From the NCBI GenBank assembly GCA_019188255.1, contig JAETXT010000007.1, positions 4,030,001 through 4,094,000 on the forward strand: a DNA stretch of 64,000 nucleotides. Reading direction: 5' to 3'. The notes under the pieces were generated by a model. It was not told where the DNA came from. It saw nothing but the letters and a program-made list of their open reading frames with translations, and ran no database searches. The stretch comes from Verticillium longisporum (taxonomy: Eukaryota > Ascomycota > Sordariomycetes > Glomerellales > Plectosphaerellaceae). The number at the start of each line of letters is the position of its first letter. Within the stretch, counting starts at the first letter, position 1. Position numbers and translations under genes: made by a program. Shown here piece by piece: positions 36,390 to 47,586 of the stretch.

Positions 36390-37634
36390 ATGGAAGCATC
36401 ACAGTACACAGGGGTCAGAGAGTTGGATCTCAGCAACTGGCATGCGAATGCTGTTGCTGATAAACTCAACCATGCCGTCCCTGCCATCAAATCCAGTGCA
36501 GGTGAGAGAGCTCCTGATTGTCTTTTGTTCATGTCTCCTCCATCCTGTTACGTAGTCGCTCGACGATTGCCGCCGTGGTCCAGGTTTCGATGGCTCAATC
36601 TTGGACGGAATTCATGCTTCTTTTATCTTCATGGCGAGGATGTCTCAACCTGACTCTGACCTCGTCGCAGCCTTCCTCTCCTTTCTGCGCGCCAATCTGG
36701 CCCTTGACCCTATCACCATCTCACACACAAATACTCCAGTTCTGCAGCCCGCGGCGAATTATTCGCCTCCGCCGTCCCCTTCCTCCCAGGCTTCTGATCC
36801 ACCCCTGACGCCTCTCGACGACATCCCAGACCTTTCTCTTGAGATCCTCTCACACCCAGCAGACAAGGCTCAAGCACTGAAACTCGTCTCCGAATCGATC
36901 GTCGAGCAGCGCCAGAAGACTGCCCTGTCTCTCATCCTCCATCCCCTGAGTATCGCTGCTGTCGTCGCAGCCGTCGCCGTTGTTCATCATCAAACCCGAA
37001 GTGTCTATCAAAACGTCGGCCTCACCCACTCCATTGCAATCATCACGATCTTTCTTCTCACGTGTCTCGCCGTCATCCACTACCTTACCCTCCCTTACGC
37101 AAGTCTTGCTTCTTCCATCTCGCCATCCTACCTGCACCCCACAGCTCCCTCGCCCCTCCGCGCTGGCACTACAACGGCAGCCAGTGCATGTGACGAGGAC
37201 TTTCTCCTCGCCGCGCGCTCCGGTTCCACCATAATTGCCGCTGTTGTACTACGTCTTGAACCGAAACAATCCCTCGCTCTCTCTGCTGGCGGATTCTCCG
37301 TCACCGGACCCCCTTCTGGCGGCAAGAAGCGCAGCAAGGGGGCAGTGGCAACGCCGGACCGCTGCGTGGTGGCAAAGGTGTCATTCGCGCGTGGACAACG
37401 GGTCGAAAATGGCGCGGCTGTGGTGTCGGTGCTGATTTGCTGCACGAGGCAGTTCGTGTGACACGGGAACGTTGCGGGCGCGACGCTGAGGTTGGCTTTG
37501 CGCTGGAGCATGTGCACAGCAAGATGGTCCTCCCCGAGCTGTTCAATGTGGCAGCCCGGAAGCAGGAACGGCGAGCTGCAATGGCACTGGAGAGGGTTAT
37601 TGGGGATTGGGAGGCAGCCAGGCGACGAAAGTGA
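36390..37634 (+). CDS. membrane-anchored GNAT-like N-acetyltransferase, frame interrupted
   Basis: Exon 1 is 36390-36501 and exon 2 starts at 36584 (intron 36502-36583, GTGAGA...CCAG), giving MEASQYTGVRELDLSNWHAN and then FDGSILDGIHASFIF. A two-helix membrane hairpin follows (SIAAVVAAVAVVH and SIAIITIFLLTCLAVIHYL). Then CDEDFLLAARSGSTIIAAV reads as an early GNAT strand. The acetyl-CoA-binding motif WRGCGVGADLLHEAV lies in another frame, so reading must slip by -1 between about 37335 and 37375 (equivalent to one missing base, close to a GGGGG run). No intron of workable size fits there. If joined, the product is about 387 residues and ends in WEAARRRK at 37634. The GNAT call rests on the R/QxxGxG-type motif and the preceding strand; the substrate is unknown. 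The break may be an assembly error or a real mutation. Confidence 0.65.
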
Positions 37635-38144
37635 GCCAGCGACTGACGGCGACGAGTTTCTGGGAGGAACTTATGGTTCTGCAAATATGCTGCGTATAAT
37701 GGGGGTCGGTGTTCTGAAAAAATCACCACTCCGGTGTTGTCGAGTACAGGGATAAGGTCTGTCGTGGTGGAACTTGTGCCCTCTGCCCTCGTGTTCTTAC
37801 TCTTGTCCACTCTTTCTTTTGGTGGAGCTGTTTCTTCACTTCTCATCGATACCCCTCGTTTATAGCGTACGTTAGCAAGCTGTTACGACAGTTTTGGTTA
37901 TTTCGATGATATTTTCTTCTCAGTTAGAAGGTCCTTCGCAGCCTAAACAGCAAATAGACGAACAGGGCAACTTGTTCCAGCTAAAGATGTAAAACAGGAT
38001 ACGCCGTGACATTCTGACCATTCCAGCCCTACAAGATGATCAGACTCCTGGTCCAGGCTGTGAAAGTGATCGAAAGCTTCCATGCCACGGCTCACTCCTG
38101 ACTGGGGCCGAATCGTTTCGTGATCATGTATCAATGATAGCCCT
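37635..38144. other. convergent 3' spacer
   Basis: Lies between the 3' ends of the GNAT-like gene (plus) and the histone H4 variant gene (minus). Nothing else recognised. Confidence 0.5.
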
Positions 38145-39068
38145 TTACCTTTTCTTCGTGGGGCTGGACTCTGTGTTCGTGCCCGGATCAAACCCATAGA
38201 GGGGCTGTCCGAAGCGTCGGACGGTGAAAAGAACCTAATCCAAGGGGGTGAGTTAGGCAGTCTTCTGGAAGATGTACCGAGGCTAGTATCAACCTACATC
38301 CTGGACCGTGATGGTCTTGGCCTTTCTATACTCGACATATTGGATACAATCATAGATGATCTAGCAAATGTTACTGACACAGCGGTCACTAAGGGTACGG
38401 TTCATCGCGATGCCTCGCACATGGGAACGTACCAGCTTCAGCCTAGCTACCAAGACCTCACGAGTCTGTGCAAAATCAGCTACTTCTCTGAAGAAATTTT
38501 ACCTCAATGCAGGTGGCACTCACGTCGTCGTATATAGTTCCGGAGATGAACTTGACCCCTCCGCGGCGAGCTAGACGTCTGTGCCGTGGCGATTAGTGAG
38601 AAAAATAGATATTGGACGGAAATTAGAAGGCCCCTGCCGCTTTCCTCTGCGCCTTGCAGGCAGGTCACCACATGTCACAAAAGGAACAGAAGTCCACCGA
38701 CAATGTGGGCAAGGCGTCTAGGAGAGTCTGAGAGGCAAGGGCGTCCAGCAACGTGCCTACTACCCAGCGCGAGAGCGAAGTAAGAGACTTACCGAATGTC
38801 CGGCTTAGCTGGAATGAGATAAACCGAGTCAGCTTTCTGCAGTGCCTAGTGTGATTCGCGCTCGAAACTTGTGTACGTACTGATGCCGCGGATGGCGTCC
38901 TTCTTTATCTTCCTATAAGCCACTATCAGAAACGGCATCGACACAGGTACACGAGCGAGACTCCAGGTATAGAAGAACTTACCGCGTGCGTTGAGGACCG
39001 CCGAAGTAAGACTTGCCCCTTCCTACCCCCGCTGGTCCACCTTTCTGAGTGACGCTAGGAAATGGCAT
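38145..39068 (-). CDS. histone H4 variant (H4v-like), seven exons
   Basis: Divergent core histone H4, predicted 124 residues. Exons: 39068-38983, 38912-38881, 38808-38793, 38578-38524, 38465-38433, 38360-38298 and 38234-38145; all six introns are GT-AG and all phases join. The reading gives an N-tail with GRGKSYFGGPQRTRKIKKDA, then [39 protein letters not shown], a helix ending CIQYVEYRKAKTITVQDVV, and FTVRRFGQPLYGF plus a 15-residue tail. Every block aligns without gaps in the fold to canonical H4 ([42 protein letters not shown]). Many helix positions differ, the N-tail is atypical, and the C-tail is extended. A divergent H4 variant is known in Neurospora (hH4v), so this is probably its relative. 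The 16-bp third exon explains why open-frame scans miss the gene. An in-frame ATG at 39257 would add 63 residues. Confidence 0.85.
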
Positions 39069-39821
39069 GGCGCTGCCTGGAGCCACCGATGAGGGTGTGT
39101 TTACCGACGTGGGTTGTACTTGAGTAGTCTGTGAGTGGTTGGGGGAAGATCTCGTGAGAGCAACAATAGTAGTGAACGTCGCAAAGATGGTGTCAGGACT
39201 TGACGTTGGCGACAGAGGGAGCAGTCGAGACCGAAGTAGCCGTTTGATAAAAGGCAAAGGGACGTAGTGTACGTGTGTGCAGGAAGTACTACCTACCTAG
39301 GTACCTACCTAAGGTAGGTAGGTAGAGACGGAGGCAGCCGCGACGATGGTGGATAGCTAAAGTAATTCCTACCGTTTCTGCCTATGCGTCTCATGATGGT
39401 TGTTTGCAGGGAACTTGTCAGATTCCTGGGCACAAGGCCTGAGCTGCAACCTGCAGGTTCTAGGCATGGCGGGCAAAGGATGCAGATACAACTATCCTCG
39501 ACAAGGTTCTTCCCGCCTATCGTCAGGGCAGTGGGTTTATGATTCACCAGTCGCCATGTCGCACATTGTGCCATATAGCGTGAACTACGGCCTTCACGCA
39601 GCCTGGTCAAGCCGCCAAGCCCGAAAACAAACGCTCGGAACATGGCAAGCGGAAGTGTATTAGTTAAAATGTGGTACTGATAGGCTCGGCAAGGACCCTG
39701 CCAGCGCCAAGACCAATCGAAGTTAAATGTTCTGAAGCGACTGAACGGTCCGTCTCTATTAACGCCTTAACCAATGGCGTGCATACTAATCCAACTCAAT
39801 CGAGCACGTAAAAATCATGCC
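39069..39821. other. spacer upstream of the H4 variant
   Basis: Contains the likely H4-variant promoter and the longest palindromic TACCTAGG tract of the window (39289-39325). No other gene recognised. Confidence 0.5.
39289..39325. repeat. long TACCTAGGTACC / AAGGTAGGTAGG palindromic tract
   Basis: About 37 bp built of CTACC, CCTAGG, GGTACC and GGTAGG blocks, able to fold back on itself; about 220 bp upstream of the H4 variant ATG. Confidence 0.75.
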
Positions 39822-41145
39822 TTACGCCTCAGAGATGAACGTGGCCTCGCTGAACAGCTGGCCCTCCTCTGAGATTTCCTCGTCGCCAATCTTCAGCTTG
39901 AGTGTGAGCTTCTTCTCCTGGGGAGAATACTGCCGTGCTTGTTAGCTAGACGCCCGTATTCGACATGCAAATCCGATTCGCGAAGCTGCTTACCTGGTAG
40001 ATATATGGCTTGGTTCCCGCAGCACCTGCGACGATCCTCTTGACAAACGCAGGCACCTCAGCCATGACGTCGACCCTGTCGAGACGCTGGCCCAGATCGC
40101 CCTCGATAACAGCCTCCACTGCTTTGCCGTCCTTCGTCTTACCAGACCAGGTGAACTTGATCGCCTCAGGCTCGGGCCACTCGCTCTCCGAGTCCGTCTT
40201 GGTCCTGGTGTGCGCGACGGTGCTGTCGACACCGCCAATGATAATCTCACCGTCCTTGGCAATACCGCCAATAGTGACCGTGGTGGTGCCATACGAAGGC
40301 GGGGTGACGAACTGCATGAGGACGGCCGAGTAGGTGGGGGTCTGGAAGTCGGCAAAGTCCAACGCGCCGCGGCGTGGTGCGGCTTCATGCCCTGAAGTGC
40401 GAACGAGTAGAAGGCCTTGCCGGTGAAGTCGATGGGGCCATCAGGGGTGGTGATGGTGCCCTCGGCAGCGCACCTCGGCCAGAAGGCGTGGCGCATGGAG
40501 CCCCAAGGGTTTTCGAGGTCAGTGCCGTACAAGGTGTTGCCAGTCTTGCCGGCAACGAACCCAGGCGCCTTGCGAGTGATCTTGAGGTTGACGATGGATC
40601 GCTGATCGTTCAAGCTCTTGATCGTGTAGTTTGTGCCGTCCTCCGAGAGATCGAGTGCGCAGTCATCGGCGTAGAAGCTGGCCTTGTCCTCGCTGAAGCC
40701 GTGGTTGCTCAGCTGCGTAGAGCACCAAAGGTGGGGCTTGGAGCCATCGAGGTAGAAGATCTTCGAGTTGAACTGGACAGTGGTGTGGATGCCACTGAGA
40801 AAGTCAGCACAATATTCATTCTGAGACGCTTCAGTCATGGACGCACGCGACATTGCTGTAGATGACTTGGGCGAGAGCGAGGTGCTTTCCATCGTCCGAC
40901 ATCAAGTAGAAGCTCTGAGTCTCGACGGACGTAGAGTCCATAGCCTTCCACTTCAGGTCGTCCCGGGTGAGCTCGGTATGGCTGGTCTCCTTTGCCTCCT
41001 CAGCGACGGTCCTGATGGCTGTAGGGCCATAGATAGGCTCCTGAGTGCCCGCGACATCGGCGAGCCTGGTCATGCGGTCAGCCTAGGGTGAATCTCGAAG
41101 CAAAGGGCTGCTGGGAGTGTACTTTTGCTTGGCCCAGTTGAACAT
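39822..41145 (-). CDS. svf1: Svf1-family survival factor, with a one-base frame break
   Basis: Fungal Svf1 supports survival under oxidative and cold stress and acts in sphingolipid (ceramide) handling (family knowledge). Exons: 41145-41123, 41065-40847, 40794-39994 and 39917-39822; introns GT-AG. The start [22 protein letters not shown] matches the family. Further family blocks are [59 protein letters not shown], then [14 protein letters not shown] and [20 protein letters not shown]. Between AARW and the next block the frame slips: near 40356-40361 one base is missing compared with the expected codons, and no intron fits. With that base the length would be 379 residues, normal for the family. 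Since everything else is conserved and uses ordinary codons, an assembly indel is more likely than loss of the gene, but I cannot tell from one sequence. Confidence 0.85.
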
Positions 41146-41656
41146 AATGATGGATGGGCGTAAAGGGTGGCCTGGGGAGATGGATGGAGATACGGAGCAA
41201 GAAGAAAGTATTGTCCTGTGAACAAGCTTTAAAGTACTGGGTTGCAGTGGATATCCGTGTTACTCTAGAATAAGAGGCTGGAGGGAAGATTTGTTGAACG
41301 GAACACCGGGTGACCGCTCCTTGACGTTTGTGGAGGGGTCGTTCAGTGATGGGGAGATATGGGCGATAATGCACAAGGTGTGGCGCACGAAACCAGAAGT
41401 CCCGTCATAGTGGAGCCCATCGTCGATTCGGCAGCAGTCACTGGCCGAATTCGTACGCGCCAATGCCTAGCACCCGAGCTTGACCCGGACCCGCCGAGGT
41501 GCTGTGCTTCAGGGGAATGAATGTGTGGCTAGTGCCACCTGGGGGGGCGCGCGGTCGCGAGGTGCCAAAATTTCCAAGCACATCAACCACCTGTTGCCGA
41601 CCTATCGATCGTCACCCACGCCATCAACAACCAGCGATTGGAGTACCGCCGCCACA
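41146..41656. promoter_or_regulatory. bidirectional promoter region svf1 / uL11m
   Basis: The 511-bp interval separates the divergent start codons of svf1 (41145, minus) and the uL11m gene (41657, plus). No specific motif is claimed. Confidence 0.5.
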
Positions 41657-42200
41657 ATGTCAAAGGTTGCGAGAGATCAGCTCGTGAAGCTGATTGTTGG
41701 TGCCGGCCAGGCCAGTCCCAGCCCCCCCGTTGGTCCGGCGCTGGGTAGCAAGGGTGTCAAATCGATGGATTTCTGTAAGGTGAGCTACTACTGAACGCTG
41801 GTTGAGCTTGGATCGAACACCGTCAACAACAGCCCCAGGCTCGCTGACTGCTTTTATCTCGTAGGAGTTCAATGCGCGTACACAACACATCAATACCGGA
41901 ACACCGCTGCCCTGCAGGGTCATTGTTCGCGGAGACCGATCGTTCCACTTTGACATTCGCACACCACAGACCTCGTGGCTGCTTCTGAACGCAGCCGAAG
42001 TCGAGGTCGGGCAGAAGGGTCGGAGGAAAGGCGCCAGCAACCCCGGCCACCAGACGGTCGGCACCGTCAGCCTGAAGCACATTTACGAGATCGCAAAGAT
42101 CAAGCAAACCGAACCGCGTCTATCGGGTCTCAGCACGAGGGGTCTTTGCCGAGCCATCATCTACCAGGCGAGGTCGATTGGCGTCAATGTTGTACCATGA
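41657..42200 (+). CDS. mitochondrial ribosomal protein uL11m (L11 family)
   Basis: Large-subunit ribosomal protein of the mitochondrial ribosome, near the GTPase-associated centre. Exon 1 is 41657-41779, intron 41780-41864 (85 bp, GTGAGC...CGTAG), exon 2 is 41865-42200; 152 residues. The L11 signatures are present: [20 protein letters not shown] near the N-terminus, [15 protein letters not shown] across the junction, and [15 protein letters not shown] with [17 protein letters not shown] at the C-terminus. No long presequence is visible, as in yeast Mrpl19. Mitochondrial rather than cytosolic is inferred from the bacterial-type sequence in a fungal nuclear genome. Confidence 0.93.
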
Positions 42201-44193
42201 GGAGAACGGATTTCTTGCAATGACAGCAACATGAGCCGGCGCAAAGCAGAGAAGGAGGAGAGCCATGGGGAGGATGTTCGTCTGTATACCATCGGGCTGG
42301 CACGAGATGATGTGCCGCTGTATAACATTGAAAGGCGCAGTGTGTTTGTCGCAGGGTTTTGGGGGCGATATAGGCGAACGATTTGGAACTTGAAATCAAC
42401 GATCTCCAGCAAAAGGGACTACGTCGCAATTGTCGTGACTGATGCTATCTGGAGCGCACCACCAAAGTCCAGACCTTCGCTCGCAGCTGAGACCGAAGGC
42501 GTCGTTCGGGAGATGTTCGGGAGCGGGTTCACCTGGCCGCGTATCAACCTTCCAGAGCCACAACGCTTGCAGATAGTGTTCCATGACAACTTATTCTCAC
42601 GTCTCACATGATAGACACCCGGTGTGTTATCATGCAATGCGAAGTCCATTTTGTTAGCAAGCTAGGTGAATTATATAACACATCGTATGTCCGATACTTA
42701 TCCTGAAGCCTGACTAAACTTCCTTGCCGTACCTAGGATAAGGCATGCTTATTGTGTTTCGGAGTGGGCAATCGCCAACTCGCCGCATGCGCATGTTGGC
42801 CATCAAGCAAACGAGGGAGGTCAATGGATTGGAATGTAGTGGAATGGCGGGGGCCGGGCGGCGTCATGCAGAAGAACATTCCAAGGTGGACCCTGGCTGT
42901 CACCAGCAGCACCTCAGTTGGACACATGGAAATGCCGTTCGCGCCAACGTGGGCGTTTCCGTCAGGCACCGAAAGTGGCTGCCACGCCGAACACAGCAGC
43001 AGTGCGAGATTCTGCCCCAAGCGTTTACGTCAGGGGTCGTAATCGTGAGGAGACCTATGAATGTTAAGAGCCGCAGCCCAACACCACTAGGGTCTTGGAA
43101 TTTTCCATTAGTGCAATAGAAGTGGCAGGCAACGATGCCCCTGGCTCACATGCAAGTCAGCTTGCCTCGCTTGCAGACGGTGTTAGGACATGACTGGCTT
43201 GCCTCATTCGAGTCCAGGTCGATGCACTGCAACAGCTGAAGAGGGAGGGAAGAAAATTGTTTCCTTGTCGAGTTTTTTTGTTCGTCTTGCAAGGTCATTC
43301 GCCTCTTTTTTTTTTTTTTTTAAGAAAAAAAAAAATTGCCCCTCAGAAGGCGTTTGCCTCCAGCAGGCTCTGTACGTACAACAAGAGTCATCGGCGTTCT
43401 GGATATGCAATCGGATGGACCTTTGGAAGTGGTCGAGACTCGAAAAACTGGGGATTGCCAGGCTATTAGGGCGTCCCGCTGACGCGTTTGCTAATAACCT
43501 CCTCTGCTTGGCTGGACAGATGTAAGGGCGGATGGTCACCGCTGTCGTCAGCCGCCGCTTCGTAATTTTCTGGTGGCAGTCAGTCCGTGAGGTGCATCGA
43601 CGTGAATGAGGACCGGGCGTGTAGGATGCCAATTTTGTTGCTGATGGAGATGAGGCGTGATGTGATTGCTTCGGTTCGTATAGGTGTCTGATGAAGGATC
43701 CAGGCCCTGGATCTGCCCTGGGCGGCATGGGCTGCCGGGCGCTCGGAAGCGGCGCCGGGGGCGGTAACAGCTGGGGGGGGGGGAGTCCTGTAAATCTGCC
43801 AAGTGCTGAGCCCTGTCACCTGGCGTCCCTGGGAGGAAAAAAGAGATCAAGCCCCGTGGTGCATGTGGAAGGTTGCTGCTGGGCTCGCTGCATCAACCCG
43901 ACGACCAGGGCCGATCCAGGCAAAGGTAAGGCAAGGCAAGGCAAGGGCGCCCCACCATCCGCAATTGGTGTCGCGGCACTGCACCTTCGAGGCTAGTGCT
44001 AATCTGGGAGGTTAGTGGATATCCCATCTTTTATCAGCCAGAGACCCGGTCCTCATGCCGACCTAGACCTCTCTGATTTCGTCTCTTTCCCCGCCACCCT
44101 CGCTCGAAACTCATTCATGTGCTTATGCTGTCGTTCGTGATATCGACTTAGCTCTGAGCAGCTTTATACCGACAGAATCACCAATTCGCCAGC
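42201..44193. other. gene-free spacer with homopolymer runs
   Basis: About 2 kb. A 126-residue plus-strand frame (42231-42611) starts 31 bp after the uL11m stop, without motif; it is probably 3' sequence. Holds a T16-AAG-A11 fold-back at 43306-43335 and an 11-G run at 43773-43783. No gene supported. Confidence 0.5.
43306..43335. repeat. poly-T / poly-A fold-back
   Basis: Sixteen T, then AAG, then eleven A: a near-perfect inverted homopolymer that can form a hairpin on either strand. Confidence 0.85.
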
Positions 44194-47007
44194 ATGGCTT
44201 CCTCCGAAGCCGATGTGAGGCCCCAGGGACCCGAGTCACAGTCACAAGGTACGCTTCCGCAACTTCCGGATCGCTGCACGCCTGGAGCAAACCCCGCCCT
44301 CGGGCCGCATCTATTTCGACTCAGGAAGCCATGACATGTGCCCCCCCTTCACACTCATGATCATACTGACCTCTTTGTGCGTCGCGCACGACATGCAGAT
44401 CTCAACAACATCATTGTCACACAGCCAAACGAGAAGAAGGACATCGACAGCACATCCGACAAGGCGAACCCAGGTGTACACTTCGCCCCCACCGTCGAGG
44501 AGATCGCTCCCGCGGCCCCGACGTCAACCATCTCGAACCCCGCCCCTGAAAACACTGATGCCATTTCAGAGGTCATGTCGGATCAGCTCAAGGAGCTGAC
44601 CACATCGCTGCAAGCCACGAATCTTCAGGGCCGGCGCCTCAGCCGCTTCGCCTTTGACCCCTACTCGTTGCCCGCCTCGAGGGTACGTAGCTTGCCTTTC
44701 TTCCCCGCCCAGTTGTGCATTCTAGGCTGTTTCAGACAAGCCGTGCCACTCCATCGAGTGTCCATGATGCGACTTCACAGGAACATCACGCCGCCTGCGC
44801 TTCATCTGCGCTCACTTCTCGGCTATGTGAACATGAATACTTCATGGCTACAGAGCTTTCATGTGATTGTTCTCGGCCCATGAAACTTCTAGTACATGTC
44901 ATCTAGGAGGTGTCTTACGTTGGCTTAGTTTTCTACACCCCATTGCTAACCCCAACACCTCACAGGTTCCGTCTCATGAAGACGAGTCCGCGGGCTCGAC
45001 ACGCTTGCCAACCCCAAGCCGAGGATCGCCCCATTTAGGTCCAGCAGTGCAGCAAATGCAGTCTCCGCCTTTGACGCCCTCGGGTACCGATGCCCTTGCC
45101 AAGGGCAAAAGCACCGCTGGCAACGACACGTCTGCTATAACGCCGCAGGCATCTACCTCACACGACGGCACATCCCCTCATTCCGCTCGAAGGGGAACAG
45201 CTCCCCGTTCAACTTCCAGCGACCAGGTTCCACAAGGCGGAGACCATGGCGATGATACACATCATAGGTCTCATCGTCGCGGTCTATTCGATATCGGACC
45301 TGGAGGATCGACGCCCGTCTCGCGAGAATCTAGTCCTTCTCGCGCTTCACAGTTCTACTCGAAACCCTTGACGCCTCAAGGAGATGCGAATGATCCATAT
45401 GCCGCCAACAAGCGTCAGCCGCTGAACAAGTTTACTGATCGAAACAACGTCGAGTCGAGGTTCCAGTTCAGTAAAAGGAAGCCTGGGCAACACTCTCCTT
45501 CGAACTCAACCACTAGTCTCGTAAACAACGACAAACGTCACTCGACACTCTTTGGTGGCCGCCGGCACCATCGAGAAGAGATACAGGACAGTGATTCGGC
45601 CAGCATGCATGCTAAGCAGGGTTCTTTCGCGGATCTGAAGCGGTTTTTCAAAAAAGGCAACCACCACAAGGCCAAGAGAGACCCTTCGCAGACAAGCCAG
45701 AGCTCAGGTACTCGGACGCCCCCAGCCTCGCGGTCCGGACCACAACGACAGCCGTTTGGCGATGACCATGGCTTGATATCAAAGTATGGAAAGCTGGGCA
45801 AGGTTCTCGGTTCCGGAGCTGGCGGTAAAGTCAGGCTTATGAAGCGCCACGACGATGGAGTTGTGTTCGCGGTGAAGGAGTTCCGGGAGCGTTATGGGTA
45901 CGAAACGCAGAAAGAATACGTTAAGCGATTGACGGCAGAATTCTGTGTCGGGTCGACGCTCCACCACGGCAACATCATTGAGACGCTCGACATTTTGCAA
46001 GAGAAGGAGCGTTGGTACCAAGTGATGGAGTATGCTCCTTACGACCTCTTCGCCATTGTCATGACGGGCAAGATGAGCCGCGCCGAAATCACCTGCTGCT
46101 TCTTGCAAATTCTGAATGGCGTCACGTACCTCCACAGCTCGGGTCTGGCGCATCGCGACCTCAAATTAGACAACGTTGTCGTTAGCGACAAGGGCATCAT
46201 GAAGATTATCGATTTTGGCAGCTCTCACGTCTTCAAATACCCATTCGAGAGCAGTATCATCAAAGCTACTGGTAGGTCAGCCCTTTGTCGCACTTTGAAG
46301 GTTTGAAACGCTGACATTTGGCAGGAATCGTTGGATCCGACCCTTACCTGGCACCCGAGGTACTAACCGGAGGCAAGTATGACGCAGAGGCTGTGGACAT
46401 TTGGTCACTCGCGATTATCTTCTGCTGCATGTCGCTGCGTCGATTCCCGTGGAAGGTCCCAAAAATGACGGACAATTCATTCAAGCTCTTTGCTGCCGAG
46501 CCCACGCCTGGACACGACCCTAAGAAGCTCGTCCTGCCATCGCGGTCCATGAACGACCTGTCCAACACCCCTGCACGGGACTTCTTCGGCGGCGAGGAAG
46601 AGGAGCACGAAAGGAAGCACCACCATCATCACCACCACGGTCACTCTCGCCACACATCGCGTACTGAGGGAGATGCCGCTGCGGAAGCCAACAACAATGG
46701 TGACGCACCACCATCAGAGAAGCGAGCTGCATCACCTGAGCCTGCCAAGTCGGAGACCGCGCCAAAGCCGGTCACGATCCGAGGCCCGTGGCGCGTGCTG
46801 CGTGTCCTTCCCAGGGAGAGCCGGCACGTCATCAGCCGCATGCTCCAGGTTGACCCTAAGGAGCGAGCCAAGATGGAGGAGATATTGAAAGATCCTTGGA
46901 TCGGTAATAGTGACATTTGCCAGCAGTTTGGACCTGGCGGCGAGGTCAAGCTGGCTGAAGGCCATACACACATTCTAGAGTTTCCTCAGCCGCAACCCGG
47001 GAACTAG
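44194..47007 (+). CDS. HAL/SAT4-like serine/threonine protein kinase
   Basis: Cytosolic kinase of the fungal HAL group, which in yeast (Hal4/Sat4, Hal5) regulates K+ uptake and nutrient-transporter stability (family role; not shown here). Exons 44194-44248, 44399-44682, 44966-46271 and 46325-47007; 775 residues; all introns GT-AG, the second unusually long at 283 bp. A Ser/Pro-rich, disordered N-terminal half contains FGGRRHHREEIQDSDSASM. The kinase domain starts at about 385: GSGAGGKVRLM (395), catalytic Lys417 in FAVKEF, HRDLKLDN with Asp511, DFGSSH with Asp529, then VGSDPYLAPEV. The C-lobe carries an inserted low-complexity loop with EEEEHERK followed by a run of seven His. The C-terminal block RMLQVDPKERAKMEEILKDP is typical. 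All catalytic residues are present. Confidence 0.92.
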
Positions 47008-47586
47008 GGTGGTTCCGACACCCAGGACGAAGGGTATGGGAAGAGAAGTTAATGGGGATATTGGTGGGGGCGTTCGGTTGTATTCGACTCATACCAGGTT
47101 TCGGCGGCGGGTTACATTGTCAGTCAAGCGCAGAAGATACGGGGTATAGAATCCGGAGGAATTTGGTAGAGCGAACGACAGGTTATTTGTGTTTGAGAAG
47201 AACTGGGACTGCAGGTTGTGATAGATATGTAGATTCAATGGCTTGAAATGACAGGCCGTGAATCTTGACGAGGCTCTGACCAGCTGCTGTTTGTTAAGGG
47301 GAACTCCATACGTCCGAGAAAGGGGCATGGGCACGGTGCGCGAGTCGCCATCGTGGTTTATAGCTGCACTGTGCTACGATGTCGGACCTCGGAAAAAGCG
47401 AGGGGCCGCTTGGACCCAAAAAATTGTTGCTGGGCAAATGGGGGATTCTGGAAGCTCTTGGAACTGAATAGCTTCAGACCAAAGAACTGTCCTTGACACA
47501 ACAACACCTTAAACCACATCATCAACATCCTTTGTCACCGCATCCCACGCCCTCTCTCCTCGTAGAACAGCTCAAATACCGTTACA
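47008..47586. other. spacer between the kinase and hsp10
   Basis: Same-strand spacer containing the 3' side of the kinase gene and the promoter and leader of the Hsp10 gene. No other signal recognised. Confidence 0.5.

Noticed and set aside
42231..42611. 126-residue plus-strand frame just after uL11m
   Set aside because: Lies where the uL11m 3' UTR is expected; no motif and no typical start context.
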